A DNA stretch of 64,000 nt from Ottowia sp. SB7-C50 (lineage in GTDB: Bacteria > Pseudomonadota > Gammaproteobacteria > Burkholderiales > Burkholderiaceae_C), in NCBI RefSeq assembly GCF_033110285.1, contig NZ_CP136995.1, positions 682,001 through 746,000 of the forward strand, written 5' to 3'. The notes beneath the pieces were generated by a model that worked only from the letters and a program-made list of their open reading frames with translations, did no database searches and was not told the DNA's origin. Shown here piece after piece: positions 25,726 through 39,074 of this stretch. Every line of letters starts with the position of its first letter. The first letter of the stretch is position 1. A program made the position numbers and the translations under genes.

Positions 25726-26976
25726 TCATCCGATCACATCCAGTCCCAGCATGTCCGCCGCCGCATCGCCAAACGCGCCTTGCTGCTTGACCAGTTCGCC
25801 GGCCAGCTGGTCGGTGCCGCCCTTGAGGTACAGCGTGACCGACCGCACCTTGGCCGCGTATTCGCTGACCAGGGCGAACGGCCGGTAAAAGCCGAAGGTC
25901 AGCAGCGTCAGCAGCAGATTCCTGGTGCGCAGCCACACGTAGCCGGCGGTGCGCAGGTCGGTCTTGCTGCGCGCGATCTGGCTGATGCCGACGTTGTTCC
26001 ACACCAGCTGAAACAGGCGCGCCTCGCGGTAGGCGCGCGCCGGCACGCTGGCCAGCACGGCCGCCAGCAGCACGCCCAACAGCGCCAGCAGGGCCAGCAA
26101 CAGCATGCCGCCCAGGCTGCCGGCGTCGCCCATCGTCCTGCGCAGCACGGCGGCCGACCCGCCCGTGACCGCCGCTCCTGCCAGCGCGAGCAGCAGCACC
26201 GTCAGCAGAAAGAAGCCCGCCGTGGCCAGCCACACGCGCACGAAGTCGGCGTAGCGCGGCTTCCAGTGGCCCACCTGCCCGCCGATGCGCGCGCGCGCCA
26301 CCAGCAGGCGGCGGTAGTTGAATTCCAGCCGGATCACGCACAGCAGCGTCAGCACCGCGCCCAGCGCCATCAGCCCCAGCGTGGCGCGGCCCAGCGCGGG
26401 CAGTGGCGTCACGCTGCCCGGCTGCTCGGCAATGCCGGTGGGCATGGCGGGCGACAGCGCCGCGGCGGCGAAGAACAGCACTGTCCACAGCGCGGCGATG
26501 GCAAACGCCGGCCAGCTGGCGACGTACACCTCTTTCCATTTCGCGGTGAAGGCCAGCCGTATGCCGCGCCAGCGCGTGGCACCCAGCCTAAAGCGCATGG
26601 CACTGGCCCACAGAAACGGCGCCAGCAGCGCAAAGCCGAACATCAGCAGGCTGGCCGCGAGCTGCTGACCCGTTTCAACCGCCAGCTGATACGACAGGTA
26701 CAGGCCTGCAAACGCCAGAAACCCGAACACCATGCGCCGCTGCTCGGCCACGAACTCCAGCGGGCTGCCGGCCACCTGCGTGTGGCTGTAAAAGTACTGC
26801 GCTGTGCGCCGCCGCGCCCAGGGCGTGTACAGGCCCAGCGTGACGATGGACAGCAGCACGTTGACGATCCAGACGCGGAAATACTCGCGGCCCGAGCCGG
26901 TGAACAGGGTCCGGTGCGCGTGGATGCCGGGCGGCAGCGCGTGCGCGGTCGGCGGTCGGTCGGCGGTGGTCGCCAT
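25726..26976 (-). CDS. YjgN-like DUF898 membrane protein
   Basis: 416 residues with several hydrophobic helices and DUF898 repeats: FTGSGREYFRVWIVNVLLSI, VTLGLYTPWARRRTAQYFYS and the later LLTLLTFGFYRPFALVSEYA. DUF898 proteins are inner-membrane proteins of unknown function. The ATG at 26976 begins MATTADRPPTAHA; upstream in-frame starts overlap the next gene. It is probably cotranscribed with the M48 peptidase gene, which suggests a joint envelope role. The end lies 156 bases from the M48 start. Confidence 0.85.
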   Translation of the reverse strand: MATTADRPPTAHALPPGIHAHRTLFTGSGREYFRVWIVNVLLSIVTLGLYTPWARRRTAQYFYSHTQVAGSPLEFVAEQRRMVFGFLAFAGLYLSYQLAVETGQQLAASLLMFGFALLAPFLWASAMRFRLGATRWRGIRLAFTAKWKEVYVASWPAFAIAALWTVLFFAAAALSPAMPTGIAEQPGSVTPLPALGRATLGLMALGAVLTLLCVIRLEFNYRRLLVARARIGGQVGHWKPRYADFVRVWLATAGFFLLTVLLLALAGAAVTGGSAAVLRRTMGDAGSLGGMLLLALLALLGVLLAAVLASVPARAYREARLFQLVWNNVGISQIARSKTDLRTAGYVWLRTRNLLLTLLTFGFYRPFALVSEYAAKVRSVTLYLKGGTDQLAGELVKQQGAFGDAAADMLGLDVIG

Positions 26977-27046
26977 GATGCGTGGATGGGGTGCGTGGGC
27001 CTGGCTGCGCAGTGTAGCCACCGGCCGCCGACCCGCCGCGCGCGCG

Positions 27047-28645
27047 TCAGTCGTTGCCCGGCTGCGCGGCCTGCAGCCGCTCGACGTGCGCCAGCAGTGA
27101 GCGCTTGGCCACCGGCCAGACGCGCGGGGGCACATCGTCGTAGGCCTTGGCGACCCAGTCGTCCAGCGTGCCGTCGGGGTGTGCCTGCATCACGGCCAGC
27201 ACCTTGGCTTCGCGCGCGAGGCGGTGCTTCTTGAGCTGCGCGATGACCTGGCGCGCGCTGCCCAGCACGTGGCCGTGGGCGGGCAGGATGAAATCGGCGC
27301 CGTGTTCGGCGCAGGCAGCGTCCAGCTTGTCCAGCGAATCGAGGTAGGCCGTCATGTCGCCGTCGGGCGGGTCGATGACGGTGGTGCTGCCGTTCAGGAT
27401 GTGGTCGCCCGAAAACAGCAGGCCGTCTTCCTGCAGCATCAGGCACAGGTGGTTGGCGGCGTGGCCGGGCGTGTGGATGACGCGCAGGGTGTGGGTAATT
27501 TCGCCTTCTGGCGCTTGCCCAGTCAGCGTGAGCAGCTCATCATTTTGTAGCGCACGGTCGGGCATGAACTGGCTGTTGGCGCGCGCCGTGGGCTGCGAAG
27601 GCAGGCCCAGGATGGGTGGCGGCGGCGTGCACAGCGCCTGCAGCGGCTGGGCGCCGGGCGAATGGTCGGCGTGCGAATGCGTGCAGACGATGTACCTGAT
27701 CTGCCCGCCCGCCGCGCGCCACAGGCGCTCGATGTGCGCCGCGTCGGCGGGGCCGGGGTCGATGGCGACGTAGCCGGTGCGCGGGTCGCCCACCAGGTAG
27801 CTGTTGGTGCCGGGGCCGGTCATGAAGCCGGGGTTGGGCGCGGTCAGGCGCTGCACGTTCTTCAGCAGCTGCACCGGCTGGTCGGTCTGCCAGTCCAGCG
27901 TGTGCAGCTGCTGGCCATCGGGGCTGACCAGTTCCAGCTCGCCGAAGGGCGCTTCGTGCTCCATGTAGCGCGCGTCCTTGCCGGCCAGCCAGCCGGCGCG
28001 GGGGCAACTGGTCCACAGCGGCTGTTCGCTGGCGCAGGCGGCGATGACGGCGTCGACGCTGGGGTAGTCCTTCAGCCGCTGCAGCGTGCGGATGGTGGGG
28101 AAGATGATGAAGAACTGCCCTGCCTCGTGCCGCGCCAGCGCGTCGGCCGGGCGCACCCACACGGGCTCGAACTGCTCGGCCTCGTCGGCCACCGGGGTCT
28201 GGCCTTCAGGCATGCGCGCCACGAGAAAGGGCACGTCGAAGCGGCGCGGCAGGTCGCGGTCGGTGATCCAGTGCGCCAGCACGTACACGTCGGCCGCGGC
28301 CAGCCGAAGGCCGCGCGCGGTGCACTGCGGCACGAAGGGCGCGTGGCGGTCGAGCGCGGCGATGTCGTTAGCGCCGGCCGGCGTGCCGTCGGCGTGGCGC
28401 GCCAGCAGCACGCCCAGCTCTTCAAAGCTTTCGCGGATGGCGGCGATGGCCTGCGTCAGGTGGGTGTCGCCCTGGGTCGGGCGGCGCGTGGCGTGCGGAT
28501 GCGCCTGCGCGTCCGCCGCGTCAATGCCGCCGCCGGGGAAGACATAGGCGCCGGGCGCGAAGCTGGCGGTGAGCGAGCGCCGCGTCATCAGCACCTCGAC
28601 GCCTTGAGCGCCGTCGCGCAGCAGCAGCACGGTGGCGGCGGGCAA
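27047..28645 (-). CDS. Nudix hydrolase-metallo-beta-lactamase fold fusion
   Basis: 532 residues. The N-terminal half is a Nudix-like domain with PGGGIDAADAQ and the Nudix-box part RESFEELGVLL. The C-terminal half is an MBL-fold hydrolase with the metal motif THSHADHSPGAQPLQ, followed by HTPGHAANHLCLML and FSGDHILNG. The combination is common in Burkholderiales and resembles LACTB2-type hydrolases; the substrate is unknown. The recorded start is a TTG at 28645 next to a G8/C8 tract (28646-28653). With nine bases in that tract an upstream ATG would read in frame as MPRSSQLLHPQRDPAPP, a more typical N-terminus. Around 27500-27550 a family A-like fragment is read in frame. Confidence 0.82.
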   Translation of the reverse strand: MPAATVLLLRDGAQGVEVLMTRRSLTASFAPGAYVFPGGGIDAADAQAHPHATRRPTQGDTHLTQAIAAIRESFEELGVLLARHADGTPAGANDIAALDRHAPFVPQCTARGLRLAAADVYVLAHWITDRDLPRRFDVPFLVARMPEGQTPVADEAEQFEPVWVRPADALARHEAGQFFIIFPTIRTLQRLKDYPSVDAVIAACASEQPLWTSCPRAGWLAGKDARYMEHEAPFGELELVSPDGQQLHTLDWQTDQPVQLLKNVQRLTAPNPGFMTGPGTNSYLVGDPRTGYVAIDPGPADAAHIERLWRAAGGQIRYIVCTHSHADHSPGAQPLQALCTPPPPILGLPSQPTARANSQFMPDRALQNDELLTLTGQAPEGEITHTLRVIHTPGHAANHLCLMLQEDGLLFSGDHILNGSTTVIDPPDGDMTAYLDSLDKLDAACAEHGADFILPAHGHVLGSARQVIAQLKKHRLAREAKVLAVMQAHPDGTLDDWVAKAYDDVPPRVWPVAKRSLLAHVERLQAAQPGND

Positions 28646-28970
28646 GGGGGGGGCGCGGGATCACGCTGCGGGTGCAAAAGCTGGCTGGATCGGGGCATGC
28701 GCCGATTATGGGATCGCCCGGCGCCCGGCGCTGTCACCGGCAATCACTATAAAAAACAGAGCGGCTGGCGCTTGTCCTATAAGCGCCAGCCGCTGATTTG
28801 GTTCAGATTTTGGCTTCTGGACTGCTGCGACCTTGCCGGTGGTCGCGGCCCCCGTTTCCCTCCAAAGGCCGCGGAGCAGGCCATGCCAGAGCACCCGTGG
28901 CCGGACCTGCGCCGGCCACTGGGTGCGTCCCCCCTCTGGGGGGAAGGCGCCGCAGGCGCCACAGGGGGGG
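28646..28970. repeat. Repeat-only gap: family A hairpin plus family B copy
   Basis: Family A: AGCGGCTGGCGCTT (28760-28773) pairs perfectly with AAGCGCCAGCCGCT (28781-28794), a 14-bp stem, preceded by CTATAAAAAACA. Family B: from about 28850, AAAGGCCGCGGAGCAGGCCA, CCGGACCTGCGCCGG and CCCCCCTCTGGGGGG. No gene is seen beyond the possible N-terminal extension of the Nudix-MBL protein. Confidence 0.7.
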
Positions 28971-29780
28971 TCAAATATTCCGATGCACCACCGGCGTCTC
29001 CGGCACCGGGTAGCCCGCTGAGCCGAAGGTCTCGACGATGGCCCTGTTGGTGTCGAAGTAGACCTGCCAGTAGTGGTCGGTGTGCGTATAAGGGCGCACC
29101 GCCAGCTTGGGGCCTTCGGGCGTGAATTCCAGGATGTCGACTTCCGGCGCCGGGTCCTGCGCCACGTTGGGGATGGCGGCCAGCACGGGCTTCAGGCGCG
29201 CGATGGCGTCCATCGGGTTCACGCTGTTGGCGACCTTGGCCACGCAGTCGACGCGGCGCACGGGCAGGGCGCTGTAGTTCTGGATGTTGTCGCCGAACAC
29301 CTTGCCGTTGCCGACGATGGTGGTCACGTTGTCGGGCGTGACGATGGTGGTGCCGAACAGGCCCAGTTCCTTCACCGTGCCGGTCACGCCGCCGGCCTGG
29401 ATGAAGTCGCCCACCTTGTACGGCCGCAGCACCTGCATGAACACGCCGGCGGCAAAGTTGCCCAGCATGCCGCTCCAGGCCGCGCCAATCGCCAGGCCCG
29501 CGCCGGCCAGCAGGGCGGCGAACGACGTGGTGCGGATGCCGAAGATATCCAGGATCGCCAGGATCAGGACGATGTTCAGCACCACCGCGATGATGGACTT
29601 GAGGTAGTGCGCCAGCGTGGCGTCGATCTTGCCGCCGCGCTCGAAGCCCTTGCCGATCAGGCCCACGGCCAGGTTGATCAGCCAGCGGCCGATGACCCAT
29701 GCGATGATGGCCGTGGCCAGCTTGATGCCGAAATCCACGCCCTGCGTGGTGATGAAGTTCCAGATGTCTTGGGTGTTCAT
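28971..29780 (-). CDS. mscS: Small-conductance mechanosensitive channel (MscS)
   Basis: 269 residues. Three N-terminal hydrophobic helices (about 15-110) include the pore helix region LLAGAGLAIGAAWSGMLGNF with the Ala/Gly pattern of MscS TM3, followed by the beta domain (GDFIQAGGVTGTVKELGLFG, PDNVTTIVGNGKVFGDNI). The protein opens under membrane tension to release solutes after osmotic downshock. The start is the ATG at 29780. It is minus strand and monocistronic; the RAYT element begins about 150 bases away on the other side. Confidence 0.9.
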   Translation of the reverse strand: MNTQDIWNFITTQGVDFGIKLATAIIAWVIGRWLINLAVGLIGKGFERGGKIDATLAHYLKSIIAVVLNIVLILAILDIFGIRTTSFAALLAGAGLAIGAAWSGMLGNFAAGVFMQVLRPYKVGDFIQAGGVTGTVKELGLFGTTIVTPDNVTTIVGNGKVFGDNIQNYSALPVRRVDCVAKVANSVNPMDAIARLKPVLAAIPNVAQDPAPEVDILEFTPEGPKLAVRPYTHTDHYWQVYFDTNRAIVETFGSAGYPVPETPVVHRNI

Positions 29781-29937
29781 GGTCGTCCTCCGCCATTGAA
29801 AAGGTCAGCGCGCGACTGTGCCACGACGCAGCGCCAGCGCACACCTTGCATCGCTGCGCTTGTGACTTTCATCACGGCGATGGCGTAAAAAAGTTCTTGT
29901 TCTTATGCGGCGGCGGGGTTGAGGAACGCGCAAAATC

Positions 29938-30758
29938 GGGGTCAGATCAGGATTTGTCCATGTCACGCTTGCCTCGCCTCACCGTTCCTGGCTACCCGCA
30001 TCACGTCATCCAGCGTGGCAACAACCGCCAGCCGATCGTTGTCGATACCGACGACCGGCAGCGCATGCTGGACGAGCTGCGCGAGCATGCCCAGGCGCAA
30101 GGCGTCGCGGTGCATGCCTATGTGCTGATGGACAACCACCTGCACCTGCTGGTCACGCCCGACGCGGCCGACAGCCTGCCGCTGATGATGCAGGGCGTCG
30201 GCCGGTCTTACGTGCGCTGGTTCAACCGGCGCCACGGTCGCAGTGGCACGTTGTGGGAAGGGCGCTACCGCAGCACGCTGATCGAGGCGGAGCGCTATCT
30301 GCTGGCCTGCATGGCCTACATCGATCTGAACCCTGTGCGCGCCGGCATGGTGGCGGCCGCCGCCGACTACCGCTGGTCGAGTCACGCACACCTGGTCGGC
30401 CTGCGCCACGACCCGCTGGTGACGCCCCACCCGCTGTACTGGCAACTGGGCAATACCCCGTTCGCCCGCGAGCGGGCGTATGCCGACCTGGTGGCCGCCG
30501 GTCTGGCGCCCACCACCCGCCAGGCGATTGCCGGCGCGGCGCACAGCGGCTGGGCGCTGGGCAGCGACGCCTTCATTGCCGACCTGCAACGGCGCACGGA
30601 ACGCAGGGTGGTCAAGGCAGCGGCGGGAAGGCCGGTTGGAAAAGCCGAGTAAAAGCGGCCGCTGCGCTTTTCCCTCAAAGCTTCTTAGCTATTAAATTTG
30701 ATTTGTCCCCAATTAAATTTTCGTCAACTCAAGTAGATATAAATTGTCATCTGACCCC
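29938..30758 (+). mobile_element. RAYT element bounded by inverted GGGGTCAGAT motifs
   Basis: GGGGTCAGAT (29938-29947) occurs in inverse form as ATCTGACCCC at 30749-30758. Both copies are next to a further shared block, GATTTGTCC on the left and ATTTGTCCCCAATT on the right. The transposase gene lies between them. The right flank is notably A+T rich (30690-30770). This arrangement is usual for REP-associated tyrosine transposases, which sit between copies of their own REP sequence. Confidence 0.7.
29960..30652 (+). CDS. REP-associated tyrosine transposase (Y1/HUH family)
   Basis: 230 residues. The HUH motif is visible in YVLMDNHLHLLVTP. Other family landmarks are SRLPRLTVPGYPHHVIQRGN at the N-terminus, SGTLWEGRYRSTLIEAERYL and CMAYIDLNPVRAGMV. 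RAYT proteins are single-strand nucleases thought to move REP hairpins. The start ATG (29960) lies within GATTTGTCCATG, inside the REP-like flank, so translation signals and repeat overlap. A longer frame from 29846 has no support. No frame damage is visible, so the gene may be active. Confidence 0.88.
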   Translation: MSRLPRLTVPGYPHHVIQRGNNRQPIVVDTDDRQRMLDELREHAQAQGVAVHAYVLMDNHLHLLVTPDAADSLPLMMQGVGRSYVRWFNRRHGRSGTLWEGRYRSTLIEAERYLLACMAYIDLNPVRAGMVAAAADYRWSSHAHLVGLRHDPLVTPHPLYWQLGNTPFARERAYADLVAAGLAPTTRQAIAGAAHSGWALGSDAFIADLQRRTERRVVKAAAGRPVGKAE

Positions 30759-30770
30759 AATTAAAAGTGC

Positions 30771-30799
30771 TTGGCGAAATTGTTGCAGTGCACTATGCT
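30771..30799 (+). promoter_or_regulatory. Candidate gltB promoter
   Basis: TTGGCG (30771-30776) and TATGCT (30794-30799) are spaced by exactly 17 bases, 39 bases before the gltB start. It begins only 12 bases after the right end of the RAYT element, so the element may have brought part of the upstream region. Confidence 0.45.
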
Positions 30800-30837
30800 T
30801 CGCGGTCTTTCTTTGAATTGCGATGGATGGAGTTGCG

Positions 30838-35613
<4,776 letters not shown>

Positions 35614-35628
35614 GAAGGATTCGACATC

Positions 35629-37104
35629 ATGGGAAAAGTCACCGGCTTCATGGAATTCGAGCGTATCGAAGAGGGCTACGCGCCCGTGGCTGAGCGCGTC
35701 AAGCACTACAAGGAATTCGTCATCGGCCTGGACGATGCGCAGGCCAAGCAACAGGGCGCGCGCTGCATGGACTGTGGCACGCCGTTCTGCAACTCGGGCT
35801 GCCCGGTCAACAACATCATTCCGGACTTCAACGACCTGGTGTTTCGCGGCGACTGGAAGAACGCCTTCGCGGTGCTCGATTCGACCAACAATTTCCCCGA
35901 GTTCACCGGCCGCATCTGCCCCGCGCCCTGCGAGGCAGCCTGCGTGCTGAACATCAACAACGACCCGGTGGGCATCAAGTCGATCGAGCACGCCATCATC
36001 GACCGCGCCTGGGATGAAGGCTGGGTCACGCCGCGCGCACCCAAGGTCAAGACGGGCAAGAAAGTGGCCGTGGTCGGCTCCGGCCCCGCCGGTCTGGCCG
36101 CCGCGCAGCAACTGGCGCGCGCCGGTCACGACGTGACGCTGTTCGAAAAGAACGACCGCGTCGGCGGCCTGCTGCGCTACGGCATCCCTGATTTCAAGCT
36201 CGACAAGTCGCACATCGACCGCCGCGTCGAACAGATGCAGGCCGAGGGCGTGACGATTCGCACCGGCGTGCTGGTCGGCGGCATGCCGGGCGAAGGCCCG
36301 GGCGCCAAGGTCACCAACCTGGCCAAGGAAACCGTGTCGGCCGCGCAGCTCACGCAGGAGTTCGACGCCGTGCTGCTCACCGGCGGTGCCGAGCAGTCGC
36401 GAGACCTGCCCGTGCCGGGGCGCGATCTCGACGGCGTGCACTTCGCCATGGAACTGCTGCCGCAGCAGAACCGCGCCAACGCCGGCGACAAGCTCAAGGA
36501 TGCCATCTCGGCCAAGGGCAAGCACGTCATCGTGATTGGCGGCGGCGACACCGGCAGCGACTGCGTGGGCACCAGCAACCGCCACGGCGCCAAGAGCGTG
36601 ACGCAGTTCGAAGTCATGCCCATGCCGCCCGAGCAGGAGAACAAGCCCCTGGTCTGGCCCTACTGGCCAATCAAGCTGCGCACCTCGTCCAGCCACGAAG
36701 AGGGCGCGCAGCGCGAATTCGCCATCTCCACCAAGCAGTTCAACGGCGACAAGGGCAAGGTCAAGAGCCTGACCACGGTGCAGGTCGAGTTCAAGGACGG
36801 CAAGCTGACCGAAGTGCCCGGCACCGAAAAGGAATGGCCGGCAGATCTGGTGCTGCTGGCCATGGGTTTCACCAACCCCCTGGCCAGCGTGCTCGAGGCG
36901 TTCGGCGTCGACAAGGATGCGCGCGGCAACGCCAAGGCCGGCACCGAAGGCGCGGGCAGCTACGCCACCAACGTCAAGAAGGTGTTCGCGGCCGGCGACA
37001 TGCGTCGTGGGCAGTCGCTGGTGGTGTGGGCGATCCGCGAGGGCCGCCAGGCGGCGCGCTCGGTGGATGAGTTCTTGATGGGTTCCAGCACCTTGCCCCG
37101 TTGA
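35629..37104 (+). CDS. gltD: Glutamate synthase (NADPH) small subunit
   Basis: 491 residues. The N-terminal iron-sulfur region ([31 protein letters not shown]) is followed by an FAD domain ([20 protein letters not shown]) and an NADPH domain ([13 protein letters not shown]). GltD feeds electrons from NADPH to GltB. The start follows AGAAGGATTCG. The last codons ([19 protein letters not shown]) are copied twice downstream in a tandem repeat; the copy nearest the end (SVDAFLMGSSDLPR) looks like an equally normal GltD terminus, so the present gene end may itself be a product of the duplication. Confidence 0.95.
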   Translation: MGKVTGFMEFERIEEGYAPVAERVKHYKEFVIGLDDAQAKQQGARCMDCGTPFCNSGCPVNNIIPDFNDLVFRGDWKNAFAVLDSTNNFPEFTGRICPAPCEAACVLNINNDPVGIKSIEHAIIDRAWDEGWVTPRAPKVKTGKKVAVVGSGPAGLAAAQQLARAGHDVTLFEKNDRVGGLLRYGIPDFKLDKSHIDRRVEQMQAEGVTIRTGVLVGGMPGEGPGAKVTNLAKETVSAAQLTQEFDAVLLTGGAEQSRDLPVPGRDLDGVHFAMELLPQQNRANAGDKLKDAISAKGKHVIVIGGGDTGSDCVGTSNRHGAKSVTQFEVMPMPPEQENKPLVWPYWPIKLRTSSSHEEGAQREFAISTKQFNGDKGKVKSLTTVQVEFKDGKLTEVPGTEKEWPADLVLLAMGFTNPLASVLEAFGVDKDARGNAKAGTEGAGSYATNVKKVFAAGDMRRGQSLVVWAIREGRQAARSVDEFLMGSSTLPR

Positions 37105-37388
37105 GGCGTAGGGGCGGCGGCCCTCGCGGATCGCCCGGCGGGCGGCATGTGAACACGCACGCTGGCCGCGTGCGTGGCGCGAAGGCCGCCAGGCGGCGCG
37201 CTCGGTGGACGCGTTCTTGATGGGCTCCAGCACCTTGCCTCGCTGATGCGTAGGGGCGCGGCCCTCGCGGATCGCCCGGCGGGCGGCATGTGAACACGCA
37301 CGCTGGCCGCGTGCGTGGCGCGAGGGCCGCCAGGCGGCGCGCTCGGTGGATGCGTTCTTGATGGGGTCGAGCGACCTGCCGCGTTGAG
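37042..37388 (+). repeat. Tandem duplication of the gltD 3' end (141-142 bp period)
   Basis: GGCCGCCAGGCGGCGCGCTC recurs at 37042, 37184 and 37325. Each copy reads on to the same GltD terminal peptide and a stop codon: [28 protein letters not shown] and SVDAFLMGSSDLPR. Between them lies a conserved spacer with GGATCGCCCGGCGGGCGGC and ACACGCACGCTGGCCGCGTG. The two downstream copies have no start codon or ribosome-binding site of their own. The rest of the gap (37389-37514) shows nothing further. Confidence 0.9.
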
Positions 37389-37514
37389 GGGGGCGCCCCG
37401 AGCCCGAATCGGCGTCGGGATGATGGCTTGACGCGCCGCGCGCACCCCTTCAACCACGGCGGGGGCATGGGCCCGTAGCGTGCGGGGTTCCTGATGCGTG
37501 GTACAAGCCGCGCC

Positions 37515-38504
37515 ATGACTTCTGCTCCCATCCGTATCGCCATCGCCGGTCACGGCAACCTGGGCCGCGGCGTTGAGGCCGCGCTGACGCGCAACGCCGA
37601 CATGCAGCTCGTCGGCATCTACACCCGCCGCCCGCCCGCGCAACTGCAGTCGCTTATCGCCGGCACGCCCGTGCACGGCATGGACGCGCTGGCCGGCCAC
37701 GCGGGCCAGATCGACGTGCTGATCCTTTGTGGCGGCTCCAAGGAAGACCTGCCTCAGCAAGGCCCGGCGCTCGCCGCGCTGTTCAACACCGTCGACAGCT
37801 TCGACACCCACGCGCGCATCCCCGAGTACTTCGCCGCCGTCGATGCGCCCGCCCGCGCCAACCGCAGGACGGCGCTGATCTCCGCCGGCTGGGACCCCGG
37901 CATGTTCTCGATCCACCGCGTGATGGGCGAGGCCCTGCTGCCCGAAGGCGCCACCTACACTTTCTGGGGCAAGGGCCTGAGCCAGGGTCACTCGGACGCC
38001 GTGCGCCGCGTGCCCGGCGTGGCCGGCGGCGTGCAATACACCGTGCCGGTGCCGGCGGCCGTGGAGCAGGTGCGCAGCGGCACGCGCCCCAGTTTGAGCA
38101 CGCGGCAAAAGCACACGCGCGAATGCTTCGTGGTGCTGCAAGAGGGCGCCGATGCCGATGCGGTGCGGCAGGCCATTGTCACCATGCCGCACTACTTTGA
38201 CGAGTACGACACCACCGTCACCTTCATCAGCGCCGATGAACTGCGCCGCGACCACGGCGCCATGCCGCACGGGGGTTTCGTCATCCGCAGCGGCACCACC
38301 AGCGTGGGCAACACCCAGATCGTCGAATACGGCCTGAAGCTGGGCAGCAACCCCGAGTTCACCGCCAGCGTGCTGGTGGCCTACGCCCGCGCCGTGCACC
38401 GCCTGCATCAGCGCGGCGAGTACGGCGCCAGGACGGTGTTCGACGTCGCGCCTGGCCTGCTGTCGCCCAAAAGCGCCGAGCAGCTGCGCGCCGAGTTGCT
38501 GTAA
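37515..38504 (+). CDS. ddh: meso-Diaminopimelate D-dehydrogenase
   Basis: 329 residues. The NADP-binding N-terminus is IRIAIAGHGNLGRGVEAAL with NADMQLVGIYTRRPP; DHPDH-family landmarks follow, such as LISAGWDPGMFSIHRVMGEA, FWGKGLSQGHSDAVRRVPGV and TRQKHTRECFVVLQEGADAD. The enzyme reductively aminates tetrahydrodipicolinate to meso-diaminopimelate in one NADPH-dependent step, a short cut for lysine and peptidoglycan synthesis, and uses free ammonium. The location after gltBD therefore groups ammonium-using functions. I chose the ATG at 37515 over the one at 37494 by family fit. Confidence 0.87.
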   Translation: MTSAPIRIAIAGHGNLGRGVEAALTRNADMQLVGIYTRRPPAQLQSLIAGTPVHGMDALAGHAGQIDVLILCGGSKEDLPQQGPALAALFNTVDSFDTHARIPEYFAAVDAPARANRRTALISAGWDPGMFSIHRVMGEALLPEGATYTFWGKGLSQGHSDAVRRVPGVAGGVQYTVPVPAAVEQVRSGTRPSLSTRQKHTRECFVVLQEGADADAVRQAIVTMPHYFDEYDTTVTFISADELRRDHGAMPHGGFVIRSGTTSVGNTQIVEYGLKLGSNPEFTASVLVAYARAVHRLHQRGEYGARTVFDVAPGLLSPKSAEQLRAELL

Positions 38505-38551
38505 GGCAATCTGCGCCAAGCGGCGCCGCCGCTTTTTCTGGAGATCGCTAC

Positions 38552-38964
38552 ATGCCTGCCCGTCCTCGCGCAGTGGTCGCAGCCTGCCGCCGGTAGTCCC
38601 CATCGGCCTCGGCTGCATGGGCATGAGCCAGTTCTACGGCGCCAGCGACGACGCCGAATCGCTGGCGACGCTGACGGGCGCGACCAATGCGCGCCTGGTC
38701 GATCAACTGGGTGCACTGGCGCGCGAATGGGGTCTGGCCAACGCGCAACTGGCGTTGTCCTGGCTGCTGGTTGGGCCATCGCATGTCATCCCCATCCCCG
38801 GCACGCGCCGCGTCAGCCGGCTGGACGAGCACATGGCAGCGGCTGATGTGAAGCTCGCGCCGGCCCAGATCGAACGCGTCGAGGCCGTGCTCGGCCAAGG
38901 CGCCGCGCAGGGATGCCGCTACGCCGAGGCGGGCGTCATCGGCATGGAAACACCCAACGCCTGA
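38552..38964 (+). pseudogene. Aldo/keto reductase remnant with large internal deletion
   Basis: The 5' part encodes the N-terminal AKR motif (VVPIGLGCMGMSQFYGASDD, then AESLATL). It then jumps straight to the C-terminal region (LVDQLGALAREWGLANAQLA, SHVIPIPGTRRVSRLDEHM, then IERVEAVL). The middle of the TIM barrel, roughly 200 residues with the catalytic Tyr/Lys/His, is missing. The junction is in frame, so an ORF of 115 codons (38617-38964) remains. The beginning is also shifted: the ATG at 38552 behind TGGAGAT reads one frame off and stops at 38594. It cannot be a working reductase. Confidence 0.85.
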
Positions 38965-39044
38965 GGCTGCTGCACGGTCAGCCGCCCGTACCCGCTACAC
39001 CCGGCAAGGGAGGCGGCTGCGGGCCAATCCCGTATCATTCGGTC

Positions 39045-39067
39045 GCCGGCTGTTCAGCCGGCTTTTT
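39045..39067 (+). terminator. Intrinsic terminator directly upstream of mlaF
   Basis: GCCGGCT (39045-39051) and AGCCGGC (39056-39062) flank a GTTC loop and run into TTTTTT. The T-tract ends only 7 bases before the mlaF ATG (39075), and no ribosome-binding site is visible between. It may end the upstream transcript or act as an attenuator for the mla operon. Confidence 0.75.
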
Positions 39068-39074
39068 TGATGTC

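Noticed and set aside
29846..29959. Longer RAYT start at 29846
   Set aside because: The added 38 residues are unlike any RAYT N-terminus and cover the inverted GGGGTCAGAT end; the family start SRLPRL fits the ATG at 29960.
38617..38964. A short functional aldo/keto reductase
   Set aside because: The central barrel and catalytic residues are absent and the 5' end is out of frame, so it is a remnant.
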